The notes under the pieces are model-generated. The model ran no database searches. It was not told the DNA's origin and worked only from the letters and a program-made list of their open reading frames with translations. From Cellulomonas hominis (GTDB lineage Bacteria > Actinomycetota > Actinomycetes > Actinomycetales > Cellulomonadaceae), in contig NZ_CABEGA010000062.1 of assembly GCF_901521055.1 (NCBI RefSeq), forward strand, positions 33,217-97,216: a DNA stretch of 64,000 bases, given 5' to 3'. The position numbers and the translations under genes were made by a program. Every line of letters starts with the position of its first letter. Within the stretch, counting starts at the first letter, position 1. This document shows positions 49,902 through 58,201 of this stretch, one piece after another.

Positions 49902-50141
49902 ATGAGCGCAGCCGAGCCCCTGCTCCCGCACGCCGGACCGACCGAGGACACCGTCGCCGCCGCCGACCCCGGCCCGGGTGCGCCCCCGCCCGCGCCGGGC
50001 TTCGGCATCGGCGGTGAGGAGCCCGACGTGGCCGAGGACGCCACCGGTGACGAGGAGGCGACGCCACCGCGGGACACGCCGTTCCGCAGCCCCGACGGCT
50101 CGTCGGTCACCCGCGACCGCCTCGAGGACGACCTCGGCTGA
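49902..50141 (+). CDS. Small acidic, Pro-rich hypothetical protein
   Basis: The 79-residue protein is low in complexity and acidic: AAEPLLPHAGPTEDTVAAAD, GFGIGGEEPDVAEDATGDEEATPPRDTPF and SSVTRDRLEDDLG. No membrane segment or domain is visible, so it is probably disordered. The ATG at 49902 is preferred; a GTG at 49866 would add 12 residues. A strong hairpin follows its stop, which supports a real transcript. Confidence 0.5.
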   Translation: MSAAEPLLPHAGPTEDTVAAADPGPGAPPPAPGFGIGGEEPDVAEDATGDEEATPPRDTPFRSPDGSSVTRDRLEDDLG

Positions 50142-50146
50142 GGGTC

Positions 50147-50189
50147 CACGTCCGCGCGGGCGGGGGCTGACTCCGCCCGGGCGGACGTG
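50147..50189. terminator. Bidirectional hairpin between convergent genes
   Basis: CACGTCCGCGCGGGCGG (50147-50163) and CCGCCCGGGCGGACGTG (50173-50189) pair over 17 bases with one mismatch and a 9-base loop. It lies between the plus-strand small gene and the minus-strand surface protein. Confidence 0.72.
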
Positions 50190-50208
50190 AGGCGCTGTCA
50201 GGGACCGG

Positions 50209-51264
50209 TCACCCGCGTGCGCGACCGCGCATCCCGCGCACCACCGCGGTCAGCACCGCACCCACGCCGCACGCGGCGCCCGCGAGCAGCGCGACGCCCG
50301 CCGGGGACGCGCCCGTCGTCGCGAGGACGCCGGAACGCGGTGCCGCGGCCTCGACCGTCTCGTCCACGGCGAGCACCGCAGAGGTCGTGCCGTCGGTGAC
50401 CGGCGGCAGCGGGACGGTCGGCTCGGCCGGGGTGCCGGGCTCCTTGGGGGTGTCCGGCTCGGTCGGGGTGTCCGGCTCGGTCGGGGTGTCCGGCTCCGTC
50501 GGCGTGTCCGGCTCGGTCGGCGTGTCCGGCTCGGTCGGGGTGTCCGGCTCGGTGGGCTCGTCCGGGACGCAGTACGTCCAGCCGCGCTCGTCGACGCCAC
50601 CACGTCCGGAGTTGTCCTCACCGAAGTGGTAGCCGTACCCGTTCGACTCGGTCCACGCCACGCACATCCCGGGCTGCAGGCCGAACCGGTCCCACGGCAC
50701 GAACGTCGCGCCGATCAGGTCGCGGTTGACGTCGATGTTGAGGTTCTGCGCACCGGGCACGTTGATGTTCACGTAGCCGTTCGCGGGGATCGGGTCGCGG
50801 AAGTGCAGCCCGTCGTCCTCCCACCAGAACGGGCGGTCGACGCCGTCCTGGTGGTAGCCCTGCGTCACGCGCGCGGCCGGCTCGCCGGCGGACGCGGGCG
50901 TGCCCGGGACGTCGCCCACGGGTCCCGCAGGGGCCTGCGCGCCCCCGTCGGGCGTGGTGCCCGCGCAGACGCTGCACGTGTCGCCGGCGGTGTCGTCCGC
51001 GGGCTCGGTGGGCTCGGTGGTCGGCTCGGTGGTCGGTCCGGTCGTGGGCGCGGTGCCGGGCTCCGTCGCGGCGCCCGACGTGTCCGTCCCGGCGTCCGGC
51101 TCGGCCGTGCCGACCTCCGGCTCCACCGGGCCGGTCTCCGTGACGGTGCCGGCGACCGGCGCGGTGTCCGCGGGGACGACGTCGGCCAGTCCCGCACCCA
51201 GCGCTCCCGGCGGGCTCATGAGGAGCGCGGCGAGGGTGACGGCGGACAGGGTGGTCGATGGCAT
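50209..51264 (-). CDS. Secreted LATTG-anchored protein with TEPDTP repeats
   Basis: The 351-residue protein has a signal peptide (LSAVTLAALLMSPPGALGAG) and a Thr/Glu/Pro-rich stalk. The central ~100-residue domain contains YHQDGVDRPFWWEDDGLHF, then NINVPGAQNLNIDVNRDLIG and WTESNGYGYHFGED. About six TEPDTP repeats follow. The C-terminus has a sortase-type signal, LATTG plus a hydrophobic segment and RGMRGRARG; LAxTG is typical of class E sortases in high-GC actinobacteria. The mature protein is therefore probably cell-wall bound with its domain held on stalks. I do not recognise the central domain. Confidence 0.8.
   Translation of the reverse strand: MPSTTLSAVTLAALLMSPPGALGAGLADVVPADTAPVAGTVTETGPVEPEVGTAEPDAGTDTSGAATEPGTAPTTGPTTEPTTEPTEPADDTAGDTCSVCAGTTPDGGAQAPAGPVGDVPGTPASAGEPAARVTQGYHQDGVDRPFWWEDDGLHFRDPIPANGYVNINVPGAQNLNIDVNRDLIGATFVPWDRFGLQPGMCVAWTESNGYGYHFGEDNSGRGGVDERGWTYCVPDEPTEPDTPTEPDTPTEPDTPTEPDTPTEPDTPTEPDTPKEPGTPAEPTVPLPPVTDGTTSAVLAVDETVEAAAPRSGVLATTGASPAGVALLAGAACGVGAVLTAVVRGMRGRARG
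50456..50545. repeat. 18-bp tandem repeat encoding TEPDTP
   Basis: Five 18-base units of the type GGCTCGGTCGGGGTGTCC lie in direct succession, with one- or two-base differences in the third and fourth. Degenerate units flank them on both sides. The repeat stays in frame within the surface-protein gene, so copy number can change stalk length. Confidence 0.9.
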
Positions 51265-51284
51265 GGGTGTCTCCTCTCGTGCTG

Positions 51285-51671
51285 TCAGGGGTGCAGGTCC
51301 ACGAGGGCGGCGACGCCCGTGACGTCGAGGACGCGCCGGACGGCGCCGCGCGGGTCACGGACCTGCAGGGGACGGGTCCCGCCCTGCTGGTGCAGGGCGC
51401 AGATCAGGTCCACGGCGGCGGAGTCGGCGAACGTGACGGCGCCGGCGTCCACCACCCGCACGCCCGCCCGGGTCAGTGCGCGGGCCGCGTGCTCGGCGCT
51501 CGCGGACGGGTGCAGCACCCGGCAGAACCGGCGCACGGTGCCGAGGTCGAGCTCGCCGCGCATGCGCAGCGTCCAGGGCTCGGCCGGGTCGACCCAGAGG
51601 TCGTCCGCCGCGGACGGCACGGTGATGCCGGCCGGGGTGGTGCCGGCCGGGGTGCGGGTGTCGTGGTCCAT
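51285..51671 (-). CDS. STAS-domain protein (anti-sigma factor antagonist-like)
   Basis: The 128-residue protein has a STAS fold: PWTLRMRGELDLGTVRRFCRVL, GVRVVDAGAVTFADSAAVDLICALH and LQVRDPRGAVRRVLDVTGVAALVD. A Ser sits in DSAAVDL, the position phosphorylated by anti-sigma kinases in SpoIIAA/RsbV-type proteins. No RsbW-type kinase gene lies in the window. A ~25-residue Thr/Pro-rich N-terminus precedes the domain. Confidence 0.85.
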   Translation of the reverse strand: MDHDTRTPAGTTPAGITVPSAADDLWVDPAEPWTLRMRGELDLGTVRRFCRVLHPSASAEHAARALTRAGVRVVDAGAVTFADSAAVDLICALHQQGGTRPLQVRDPRGAVRRVLDVTGVAALVDLHP

Positions 51672-51755
51672 GCCTCTACGGCACCAGCGCGGCGACCACG
51701 CACCGGGCGCCCGCAGCGGGCAGGGGTGGCCCGCGGGACGCAGGCCTGGGGGTAC

Positions 51756-54314
51756 CTAGTCGCGCAGCGGGTGGGGCTGCGTGGCGGGGCGTGGGCCGGT
51801 GACCGGCGGGAACCAGCGCGTCAGGTCGCCGCGGCCGGAGACCCCGAGCTTGCCGAGCACCGCGGACATGTGGTTCTCGACCGTGCGGACGCTCAGCTGG
51901 AGCCGGTCGGCGATCTGGCGGTTGGTCAGACCGGCACCGGCGAGCGCCGCGACGTCGCGCTCGCGCGGGGACAGCGCCTCCTGCCGGGGCTCCTCGCGCA
52001 CCGGGCGCAGGCGGGGGTCGAGCGCGCAGACGACGTCGAGCGCCGCGTGCTCGGGGTCCAGCGACGCGACCGCGGTGCGCACGAGCCCGGCGATGTCCAC
52101 GGTGGCGGTTGCCAGCGCGGCCACGACCGCGTCCTGGTCACCCGCGGCCAGCGCCTCGTGCAGCCGCAGGTACGGCTCGAGCAGCGGGACCCGGCACGCG
52201 GCGAACGTCTCGCGCACGACTGCGAGCCGCTCCGCGTCGTACGGACCGGGGTGCGCGAGCCAGCACACGAGCGCGGGCAGGGGCTGACGGTCGTCGGCGT
52301 ACCGGCGCCCGGCGTCCCAGAGGGCGTCCCCGCCGCTGCCCGGTTCGCGCGCCTCGGCCAGCGCCGCCCGTCCGAGGGGCTCCAGGGCGGCGAGCACGGG
52401 CCGGTCCACGGGTGGCGTTGCCTCGAGCTCCTCGAGGAGCACCTCCGCCACGTCGGTCGCGCCGCGCTGCGCGAGGAGGACCGCGCCGACGGTGAGGCTG
52501 CGCCGGAAGAACGTGCTGTCCATCGGCCCGCCGGGGCCGACGCGCAGGGAGGTGCCGAGGACCCGCCAGGCCGCGTCCCCCTCGCCCTGGAGCAGCAGCG
52601 CCTCCGCGAGCAGGCACGCGTGCGCGCGGATGCCGAGCAGGTCCAGGTCGTCGAGCGCCTGCTCGAGCCGGCGCCGGGACTCCAGCGCGGCGTCCTCGAG
52701 CCGGCCGAGCAGGAGCAGCGCCTCGGCGTGCAGACCGTCGAGGTGGTGGTCGACCTCCCGCAGCGGCTCCCCGGGCTCCTCCGCCTCGCAGACGCCGAGT
52801 GCGAGGTCCGGCCGGCCGGCCTCCAGGAGCCCGGCCGCGCGGACCACGCTCCCCCACGCCCGCGCCACCGTGGACGGCGGCAGGTCCACGCGGAGCGCCG
52901 CGTCGTCATCGGGCTCGGCCCGTCGCATCGCGAGCAGCGCCTGCACCACGCCGAGCTGGTCGGGGTGCGCCCGCGCGCGGCGCAGGAGGTCCGCGTCGGC
53001 CTCCCCGCGCCCCGCGGCCCAGCGCAGCTCGCGGAGCCGGAAGGTGACGACCTCGTCGAGCGCGTCCGTGCCGGTGGGTTCCGTCCCCTGGAACACCGTG
53101 GCCACCTGGGCGTCCGCGCGACGGAGCAGCAGCGTGTCGAGGTACGCGTTCGCGTGCGCGACGGTCGGGGCCGTCTGCCACGCGGCGCGCCGGGCCGCCT
53201 CCTGCGCGCTCGTCCGCTCGTTGAGCACGCCGGCGAGGTCCGCCGCCCACTGCCGGTACTCGGTCCGATCCCCGTCGAGCAGCATGTCCGCGGCCCGGAC
53301 GCGACCGTCGGGGAAGTGCGGCGCGTCCGGGCCGACGCGCGCGGCGACGCGCGCCGACAGGTCGAGACGCCGTTCGGGTGCGAGACGGGCACGGAGCGCG
53401 GCGGCGAGAGCGGGTGGCGCGACGGTGACGGTGGCACCCCCGGCAAGGTGCTGCCGCCGGACGCGCCCCCGGGCGACGAGCCCGTCGAGCAGGTCGGCAC
53501 CGAGGGCGGAGCGCGCGGTCGGTTCGGCGACCGGGCCGGTCCAGGCCAGCAGCTCCAGCGCCTCGACCTGCTCGGGGCCGAGCCGGGCCAGCAGCGCGTG
53601 CGCCACGGCGTCGAGCGGCACGTCGTCGAGCGAGCCCGTCTTGTGCCACCGGCCCGCGCTCTCCTGCGCCGCACCCGCGAACCGCGCGGCGTCGGCCAGC
53701 GCGATCGCGACGCGCGGGTTGCCGCCGGAGCGCGCGGTGATCGAGGACGTCAGCGCGACGTCCGCCGGGGCCCGCAGCACCTCGGCCAGCAGTCGCGCCG
53801 TCGCGCGGAACCCCAGCGGCCGGAGCCGCACCTCCGCGGGGGCCCGTTCCGAGACGAGCGCCGCCCGCACCTCCGTCCCCGCGGACGTGAGGTCCGTCGA
53901 CGTGGTGGCGACGCAGGTGGCCGAGGTCAGGCGCAGCGCCTGGAGCACGACCTCGGTGCTGGCGGCGTCGAGCAGGTCGAGATCGTCGACGAGCAGCACC
54001 GCGCGTCGTCCCTGCAGCTCCCCCGCCAGCCAGCCGGCCAGCCCGGACGGCGTCGGGGGCACGCGCTCGGCGAGCACGGACGCGTGCCCCCGCAGCGCGG
54101 ACAGCGGGGCGTCGCCGGCCGCGCGGAGCAGCACCGAGGTGATGCCGCGGCGCGACGCGTCGGACAGGACGGTCCGCAGCACCCGGGACCGGCCGGACCC
54201 CTCGTCGCCCCGGACGACCACGTCGCGACCCAGATCGAGCCAGCGCCGGACCGCGGCGACGGTCACGGCCGCCTCGACCGCGCTGGGGTCGACGTCCTCG
54301 TGGGCACGCGCCAT
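51756..54314 (-). CDS. ATPase-LuxR regulator (LAL/MalT-like)
   Basis: The 852-residue protein has an N-terminal AAA/STAND-like ATPase (VVRGDEGSGRSRVLRTVL, RAVLLVDDLDLLD), a long helical region with TPR-like repeats, and a C-terminal LuxR HTH (LSPRERDVAALAGAGLTNRQ, then IADRLQLSVRTVENHMSAVLGKLGV). The Walker A lysine is Arg in GSGRSR, so ATP hydrolysis may be weak or absent. TAGGCT ends six bases before the ATG at 54314, suggesting a leaderless mRNA. Target genes are unknown; the STAS and surface-protein genes lie directly downstream. Confidence 0.9.
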   Translation of the reverse strand: MARAHEDVDPSAVEAAVTVAAVRRWLDLGRDVVVRGDEGSGRSRVLRTVLSDASRRGITSVLLRAAGDAPLSALRGHASVLAERVPPTPSGLAGWLAGELQGRRAVLLVDDLDLLDAASTEVVLQALRLTSATCVATTSTDLTSAGTEVRAALVSERAPAEVRLRPLGFRATARLLAEVLRAPADVALTSSITARSGGNPRVAIALADAARFAGAAQESAGRWHKTGSLDDVPLDAVAHALLARLGPEQVEALELLAWTGPVAEPTARSALGADLLDGLVARGRVRRQHLAGGATVTVAPPALAAALRARLAPERRLDLSARVAARVGPDAPHFPDGRVRAADMLLDGDRTEYRQWAADLAGVLNERTSAQEAARRAAWQTAPTVAHANAYLDTLLLRRADAQVATVFQGTEPTGTDALDEVVTFRLRELRWAAGRGEADADLLRRARAHPDQLGVVQALLAMRRAEPDDDAALRVDLPPSTVARAWGSVVRAAGLLEAGRPDLALGVCEAEEPGEPLREVDHHLDGLHAEALLLLGRLEDAALESRRRLEQALDDLDLLGIRAHACLLAEALLLQGEGDAAWRVLGTSLRVGPGGPMDSTFFRRSLTVGAVLLAQRGATDVAEVLLEELEATPPVDRPVLAALEPLGRAALAEAREPGSGGDALWDAGRRYADDRQPLPALVCWLAHPGPYDAERLAVVRETFAACRVPLLEPYLRLHEALAAGDQDAVVAALATATVDIAGLVRTAVASLDPEHAALDVVCALDPRLRPVREEPRQEALSPRERDVAALAGAGLTNRQIADRLQLSVRTVENHMSAVLGKLGVSGRGDLTRWFPPVTGPRPATQPHPLRD

Positions 54315-54320
54315 GTCGGC

Positions 54321-54326
54321 AGCCTA
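54321..54326 (-). promoter_or_regulatory. -10 element for the ATPase-LuxR gene (leaderless)
   Basis: TAGGCT on the minus strand ends six bases before the ATG at 54314. Confidence 0.5.
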
Positions 54327-54434
54327 GGCAGGCGGGCGTCCGGGCGCGCGAGCGGTCGGGACGCCGCGACCAGGGCCTCGACTCCGGCGCACCGGTCCGC
54401 GAGGATTCCCACCACCCCCACGAGAGGATCGACG

Positions 54435-54725
54435 ATGTCCTTCCAGGCCTACCTCGACGCGATCGAGGTCAAGACGGGACTCACCCCGCGCCAGCTGGTC
54501 GACCGGGCGAAGGAGAAGGGCCTCGACGACCCCTCGGTCAAGGCGGGCACGATCGTGGCCTGGCTCGCCGAGGACTACGGCCTCGGCCGCGGGCACGCCA
54601 TGGCGCTCGTGCACGTGATCAGGAACGGTCCGCAGATCAGCACGAAGCACGTCGGCTCGGACGGCTCGCACCGGGACGAGTCCGACACCCTGTGGCTCGA
54701 CGGCAGGGCGACGCGGCCGAGCTGA
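54435..54725 (+). CDS. DUF4287-domain protein
   Basis: The 96-residue protein begins SFQAYLDAIEVKTGLTPRQL, then VDRAKEKGLDDPSVKAGTIVAWLAEDYGLGRGHAMALVHV. This is the DUF4287 pattern common in actinobacteria. The C-terminus is hydrophilic (SDGSHRDESDTLWLDG). GAGAGGATC precedes the ATG. It has no signal peptide. Function is not known. Confidence 0.9.
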   Translation: MSFQAYLDAIEVKTGLTPRQLVDRAKEKGLDDPSVKAGTIVAWLAEDYGLGRGHAMALVHVIRNGPQISTKHVGSDGSHRDESDTLWLDGRATRPS

Positions 54726-54839
54726 CGCGCGGCACGCGACCGAGTGGCGGGCACCGCCCGCGCGAGGCACCGTGTGGCCGAGGCTGCAGCGCCGCGGCCG
54801 TCCGCCCGCCACCGGGCCCTGGGCCCGCGAGGAGGACCC

Positions 54840-55661
54840 ATGTCCGCGCAGGACCCCACCGCCCGCCCCGACCCCCGCCGCGTCCTGGTCACCGGCGCCG
54901 ACTCCGGCATCGGCAAGGCCTGCGCGGTGCGCCTCGCGCGCCCCGGCGGCCACGTCGCGATCACCTGGCACGAGGACGAGGACGGCGCCCGGCGGACCGC
55001 CGCGGAGGTGCGGGACCGCGGCGCCGAGGCGCACCTCGCCCGCCTGGACCTGACCGACCCGGAGACCGCGCCGCCGGTCGTCGACGAGCTCGTCGCGGCG
55101 ATGGGCGGGCTCGACGCCGCGGTCCTGGCCGCCGGGACCGGGTCCTCCACGCTGCTGCTCGACATGGACTTCGCGGAGTGGCGGCACGTCCTGTCGGTGG
55201 ACCTCGACGGGGCGTTCCTGTGCCTGCAGGCCGCCGCCCGGCACCTGGTCGACGCGGGACGGGGCGGGAGCGTCGTCGCGATCACCAGCGTGCACGAGCA
55301 CGCCCCGCGGGTGGGCGCCGGCCCGTACTGCGCGGCGAAGGGCGGCCTGGGGCTGCTCGTGAAGGTGGCCGCCCTGGAGCTGGCCGAGCACGGCATCACG
55401 GTGAACGCGGTCGCGCCGGGTGAGATCGCCACGCCCATGACCGGGCAGGAGGACGAGACCGTGCTGACGGGTCACGAGCGCCCGGGGATCCCGCTGGGCC
55501 GTCCCGGTGACGCCCGGGAGATCGCGGCGGTCGTCGAGCTGCTGTGCTCCCCGGACGGCGGCTACACGACCGGCGCGTCCTGGCCCGTCGACGGCGGGAT
55601 GCTCACGATGGGCCCGATGGCCGGCTCGCACCTGCAGGAGGACGACTGGCGCCGGCCCTGA
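54840..55661 (+). CDS. Short-chain dehydrogenase/reductase
   Basis: The 273-residue enzyme has TGADSGIG, the Ser in AITSVHEH, and Tyr-Lys in GPYCAAKGGLGLLVKVAAL, followed by ITVNAVAPGEIATPMTG. It has all catalytic residues, unlike two of the SDRs at 7-11 kb, and shares no close tail motif with them. It resembles glucose-dehydrogenase/oxidoreductase-type FabG-like proteins. AGGAGG lies a few bases before the ATG. The substrate is unknown. Confidence 0.93.
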   Translation: MSAQDPTARPDPRRVLVTGADSGIGKACAVRLARPGGHVAITWHEDEDGARRTAAEVRDRGAEAHLARLDLTDPETAPPVVDELVAAMGGLDAAVLAAGTGSSTLLLDMDFAEWRHVLSVDLDGAFLCLQAAARHLVDAGRGGSVVAITSVHEHAPRVGAGPYCAAKGGLGLLVKVAALELAEHGITVNAVAPGEIATPMTGQEDETVLTGHERPGIPLGRPGDAREIAAVVELLCSPDGGYTTGASWPVDGGMLTMGPMAGSHLQEDDWRRP

Positions 55662-55716
55662 CGTCCGCGGCGCTCTCAGCAGGACAGACGCCGCGTCCCC
55701 CGCCAGACTGCGGTGC

Positions 55717-56826
55717 GTGCGGACCATCGGAGTGGAAGAAGAGTTCCTGCTGGTGTCGGAGGACGGCTCGCCCCGCGCGGTGGCCGCTGCGGCCCTGCAG
55801 CACGCCTCGTCGCAGGACGGCGACGACGACCCGGACCAGCCGGGCGGCAGCCTGGAGAAGGAGTTCGCCCAGGAGCAGATCGAGACGTCCACGCACCCGT
55901 GCGAGGACCTGCCCGCGCTCCTGGAGGAGGTCCGGGCGGGCCGCTGGCGCGCCGACACCTCGGCGCAGCACGCGGGTGCCCGGATCGCGGCGCTGGCGAC
56001 CTCGCCGCGCGACGCCGACCCGACAGTCGTGGTCAACCGCCGCGCCCAGGACATCGCCGAGGCGTTCGCGCAGACCGCCCGGGACCAGCTCACGTCGGGC
56101 TGCCACGTGCACGTCGAGGTGGCCGACGACGCCGAGGGCGTGCAGGTGGTCGACCACCTGCGCCGGTGGAACGCCGTGCTGCTGGCCCTGAGCGCCAACA
56201 GCCCGTACTGGCGCGGGGAGGACTCGGGCTACGCGAGCTTCCGGTCGCAGGTCTGGGGCCGCTGGCCCACCGCCGGACCGACCGCGCCGTTCGGCGACGC
56301 CGAGACCTACCGGGCCACCGTGGACGCGCTCGTGGCGAGCGGCACGATCCTCGACACCGGGATGGTGTACTTCGACGCCCGCCTGTCCGCCCGCTACCCG
56401 ACCGTCGAGGTCCGGGTCGCCGACGTGTGCCTCGACCCCGAGGACGCCGTGCTGCTCGGCGCGCTGGTGCGGGGCCTCGCGGAGACCGCGCTGGACCCGG
56501 CGACGCCGTCCGCTCCGCAGCCCCGCGCGGAGGTCGTGCGGGTCGCCGGCTGGCGGGCCGCGCGGTCGGGGCTCACGGGCGACCTGCTGAGCCCGGACCA
56601 GGGTCGGCCGGTCCCGGCGGCCCAGGCGGTCGGCGAGCTGCTCCGGCACGTCACCCCGGCGCTCGAGCGGACCGGCGACCTGGCGTGGGTCCAGGAGCAC
56701 CTGGCCACGCTGCTGCGGCGGGGCAACGGCGCGCAGCAGCAGCGGGCCTGGCGGCACGAGGGCGCGGACGAGGCGGAGCTCGTGCGACGGGCCGTGCGGA
56801 GCACCCTGGCGGGCTCGGGCTCCTGA
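55717..56826 (+). CDS. Carboxylate-amine ligase, YbdK/GCS2 family
   Basis: The 369-residue enzyme has the glutamate-cysteine ligase family 2 motifs: TIGVEEEFLLVSEDG at the start, EFAQEQIETSTHPCEDL, SGCHVHVEVADDAEGVQVVDHL and LSANSPYWRGEDSGYASFRSQVWGRW. TVEVRVADVCLDPEDAVLLGAL completes the set. YbdK-type enzymes ligate glutamate to cysteine or another amine. A CAGACT element seven bases before the GTG at 55717 is consistent with a leaderless start. Confidence 0.9.
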   Translation: MRTIGVEEEFLLVSEDGSPRAVAAAALQHASSQDGDDDPDQPGGSLEKEFAQEQIETSTHPCEDLPALLEEVRAGRWRADTSAQHAGARIAALATSPRDADPTVVVNRRAQDIAEAFAQTARDQLTSGCHVHVEVADDAEGVQVVDHLRRWNAVLLALSANSPYWRGEDSGYASFRSQVWGRWPTAGPTAPFGDAETYRATVDALVASGTILDTGMVYFDARLSARYPTVEVRVADVCLDPEDAVLLGALVRGLAETALDPATPSAPQPRAEVVRVAGWRAARSGLTGDLLSPDQGRPVPAAQAVGELLRHVTPALERTGDLAWVQEHLATLLRRGNGAQQQRAWRHEGADEAELVRRAVRSTLAGSGS

Positions 56827-56922
56827 CCTGCGGGAAACCGCATGCCGGCGGGGCCGTGCCGCGCTCGCCGCGCGTTCACCGGACCTTCACGCCAGACTGG
56901 AACACGGGACGGTCCCCGGACG

Positions 56923-56950
56923 TTGACCACCCTGAGCAAACGATAAGTCT
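56923..56950 (+). promoter_or_regulatory. Promoter of rbpA
   Basis: TTGACC (56923-56928) is a good -35 element. About 15-16 bases on, TAAGTCT (56944-56950) supplies the -10 region. The rbpA ATG is ~25 bases further with GGAGG before it. Confidence 0.55.
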
Positions 56951-56975
56951 GTACGTCAAGGCACGGAGGTCCCTG

Positions 56976-57320
56976 ATGTCGAACCGGTCCCTGCGCGGCA
57001 TGCGCATCGGGTCCCACAGCATGGAGACGGACGAGGGCGTCGACTTCGCCCCGCGTCTCCAGGCCTACTACGACTGCCCCAACGGGCACACGATCATCCT
57101 GCCGTTCTCGGTCGAGGCCGACGTCCCGGTGGTGTGGGAGTGCCGGTGCGGCGAGGAGGCGCTGCTGCGCGACGCGTCCAAGCCGGAGCCGAAGGCCACC
57201 AAGCCCCCGCGCACCCACTGGGACATGCTGCTGGAGCGCCGCACGATCAAGGAGCTCGAGGAGCTGCTCGACGAGCGCCTCGACCTGCTCCGGGCGGGCA
57301 AGCTGCGCCGCAGCGCCTGA
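56976..57320 (+). CDS. rbpA: RNA polymerase-binding protein RbpA
   Basis: The 114-residue protein is full length. It has the N-terminal tail SNRSLRGMRIGSHSMETDEGV, the zinc-binding core (YDCPNGHTIILPFSVEADVP with VVWECRCGEEALL), a basic linker (KPEPKATKPPRTHWDMLLER) and the sigma-interacting helix (RTIKELEELLDERLDLLRAG). RbpA is an essential activator of housekeeping-sigma transcription, found only in actinobacteria. It has its own promoter and terminator and faces ppm1. Confidence 0.97.
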   Translation: MSNRSLRGMRIGSHSMETDEGVDFAPRLQAYYDCPNGHTIILPFSVEADVPVVWECRCGEEALLRDASKPEPKATKPPRTHWDMLLERRTIKELEELLDERLDLLRAGKLRRSA

Positions 57321-57338
57321 CCCACCGCGTCCGTCGTC

Positions 57339-57369
57339 CGGGCCTCGCACCCTCGTGGTGCGGGGCCCG
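57339..57369 (+). terminator. Terminator hairpin of rbpA
   Basis: CGGGCCTCGCACC and GGTGCGGGGCCCG pair over 13 bases with one mismatch and a 5-base loop, beginning 19 bases after the rbpA stop. Confidence 0.7.
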
Positions 57370-57409
57370 TCGTCGTGTCAGGCGTGCGGGGCCCGTCGTC
57401 GTGTCAGGC
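57358..57409. repeat. Exact 26-bp tandem duplication across the ppm1 3' end
   Basis: Two identical 26-base units, starting GTGCGGGGCCCGTCG, lie head to tail (57358-57383 and 57384-57409). The second contains the ppm1 stop codon and the first overlaps the rbpA terminator. The copies are perfect, so the duplication is probably recent, or a sequencing artefact. Confidence 0.85.
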
Positions 57410-58201
57410 GGCGGTGCGACCCGCCCGGGCGCCCCGCCGGCGACGCAGCGCGCCCCGCACCTGCCGGGCCCGCTCCTGCGCCCCCCACACGGTCACCCGC
57501 ACCAGCGCCTCGACGACGATGGCGCGGCTCATCTTCGACCGGCCCTCCGCGCGCTCGACGAACGTGATCGGCACCTCGACCACCCGGCCGCCGGCGCGCA
57601 CCACCCGCCAGGCCATGTCGATCTGGAAGCAGTAGCCGTGCGACGCGACCTCGTCGAGCGCCAGCGCCCGCAGGGTGCCCGCCCGGTACACGCGGAACCC
57701 GGCGGTCGCGTCCCGCACGGGCAGCCCCATCGCGAGCCACGCGTACACGTTCGCGCCGCGGGACAGCAGCTGGCGGTGCAGCGGCCAGTTCACGACCCGG
57801 CCGCCCCGGACCCACCGGGAGCCGATCACGAGCTCCGCGTCGGGCACGCGCGCCAGCAGGCCCGGCAGGTCCTCCGCACGGTGGGACCCGTCCGCGTCCA
57901 TCTCGACGACGGCGTCGTACCCCCGCGCCAGTGCCCAGCGGAACCCCGCGACGTACGCGGTGCCGAGTCCCTGCTTCCCCGCCCGGTGCAGGACGTGGAT
58001 GGCCTGGCGCCCCCGCACGCCGGCGTCCTCGGCGGCGATCCGCTCGGCGATCTCCCCCGTGCCGTCCGGGGAGGCGTCGTCCACCACCAGGACGTCGGCG
58101 TCGGGCGCGTGCAGCCGCAGCGTCTCGAGCGCGCGGGGCAGGCTGTCCCGCTCGTCGTACGTCGGCACGACGACGAGCACGCGGCCCGCGGGGCCGGTCA
58201 C
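57404..58201 (-). CDS. ppm1: Polyprenol monophosphomannose synthase
   Basis: The 265-residue GT2 enzyme has VVVPTYDERDSLPRALETLR, DVLVVDDASPDGT, VEMDADGSHRAEDLPGLL (DxD motif), and VIGSRWVRGGRVVNWPLHRQ. It transfers mannose from GDP-mannose to polyprenyl phosphate, giving the donor for lipoglycan and protein mannosylation. The C-terminal Arg-rich tail (RGALRRRRGARAGR) is typical. The GTG start overlaps the lnt stop (GTGA). In mycobacteria the two functions are fused; here they are separate but coupled genes. Confidence 0.96.
   Translation of the reverse strand: MTGPAGRVLVVVPTYDERDSLPRALETLRLHAPDADVLVVDDASPDGTGEIAERIAAEDAGVRGRQAIHVLHRAGKQGLGTAYVAGFRWALARGYDAVVEMDADGSHRAEDLPGLLARVPDAELVIGSRWVRGGRVVNWPLHRQLLSRGANVYAWLAMGLPVRDATAGFRVYRAGTLRALALDEVASHGYCFQIDMAWRVVRAGGRVVEVPITFVERAEGRSKMSRAIVVEALVRVTVWGAQERARQVRGALRRRRGARAGRTAA

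Noticed and set aside
50440..50570. Direct repeats resembling a CRISPR array
   Set aside because: The 18-base units are contiguous without spacers, stay in frame and encode TEPDTP, so they are a coding minisatellite.
51258..54725. A 1155-codon plus-strand open frame
   Set aside because: It lies antisense to the ATPase-LuxR gene. Only its last 96 codons are real and are annotated as the DUF4287 gene.
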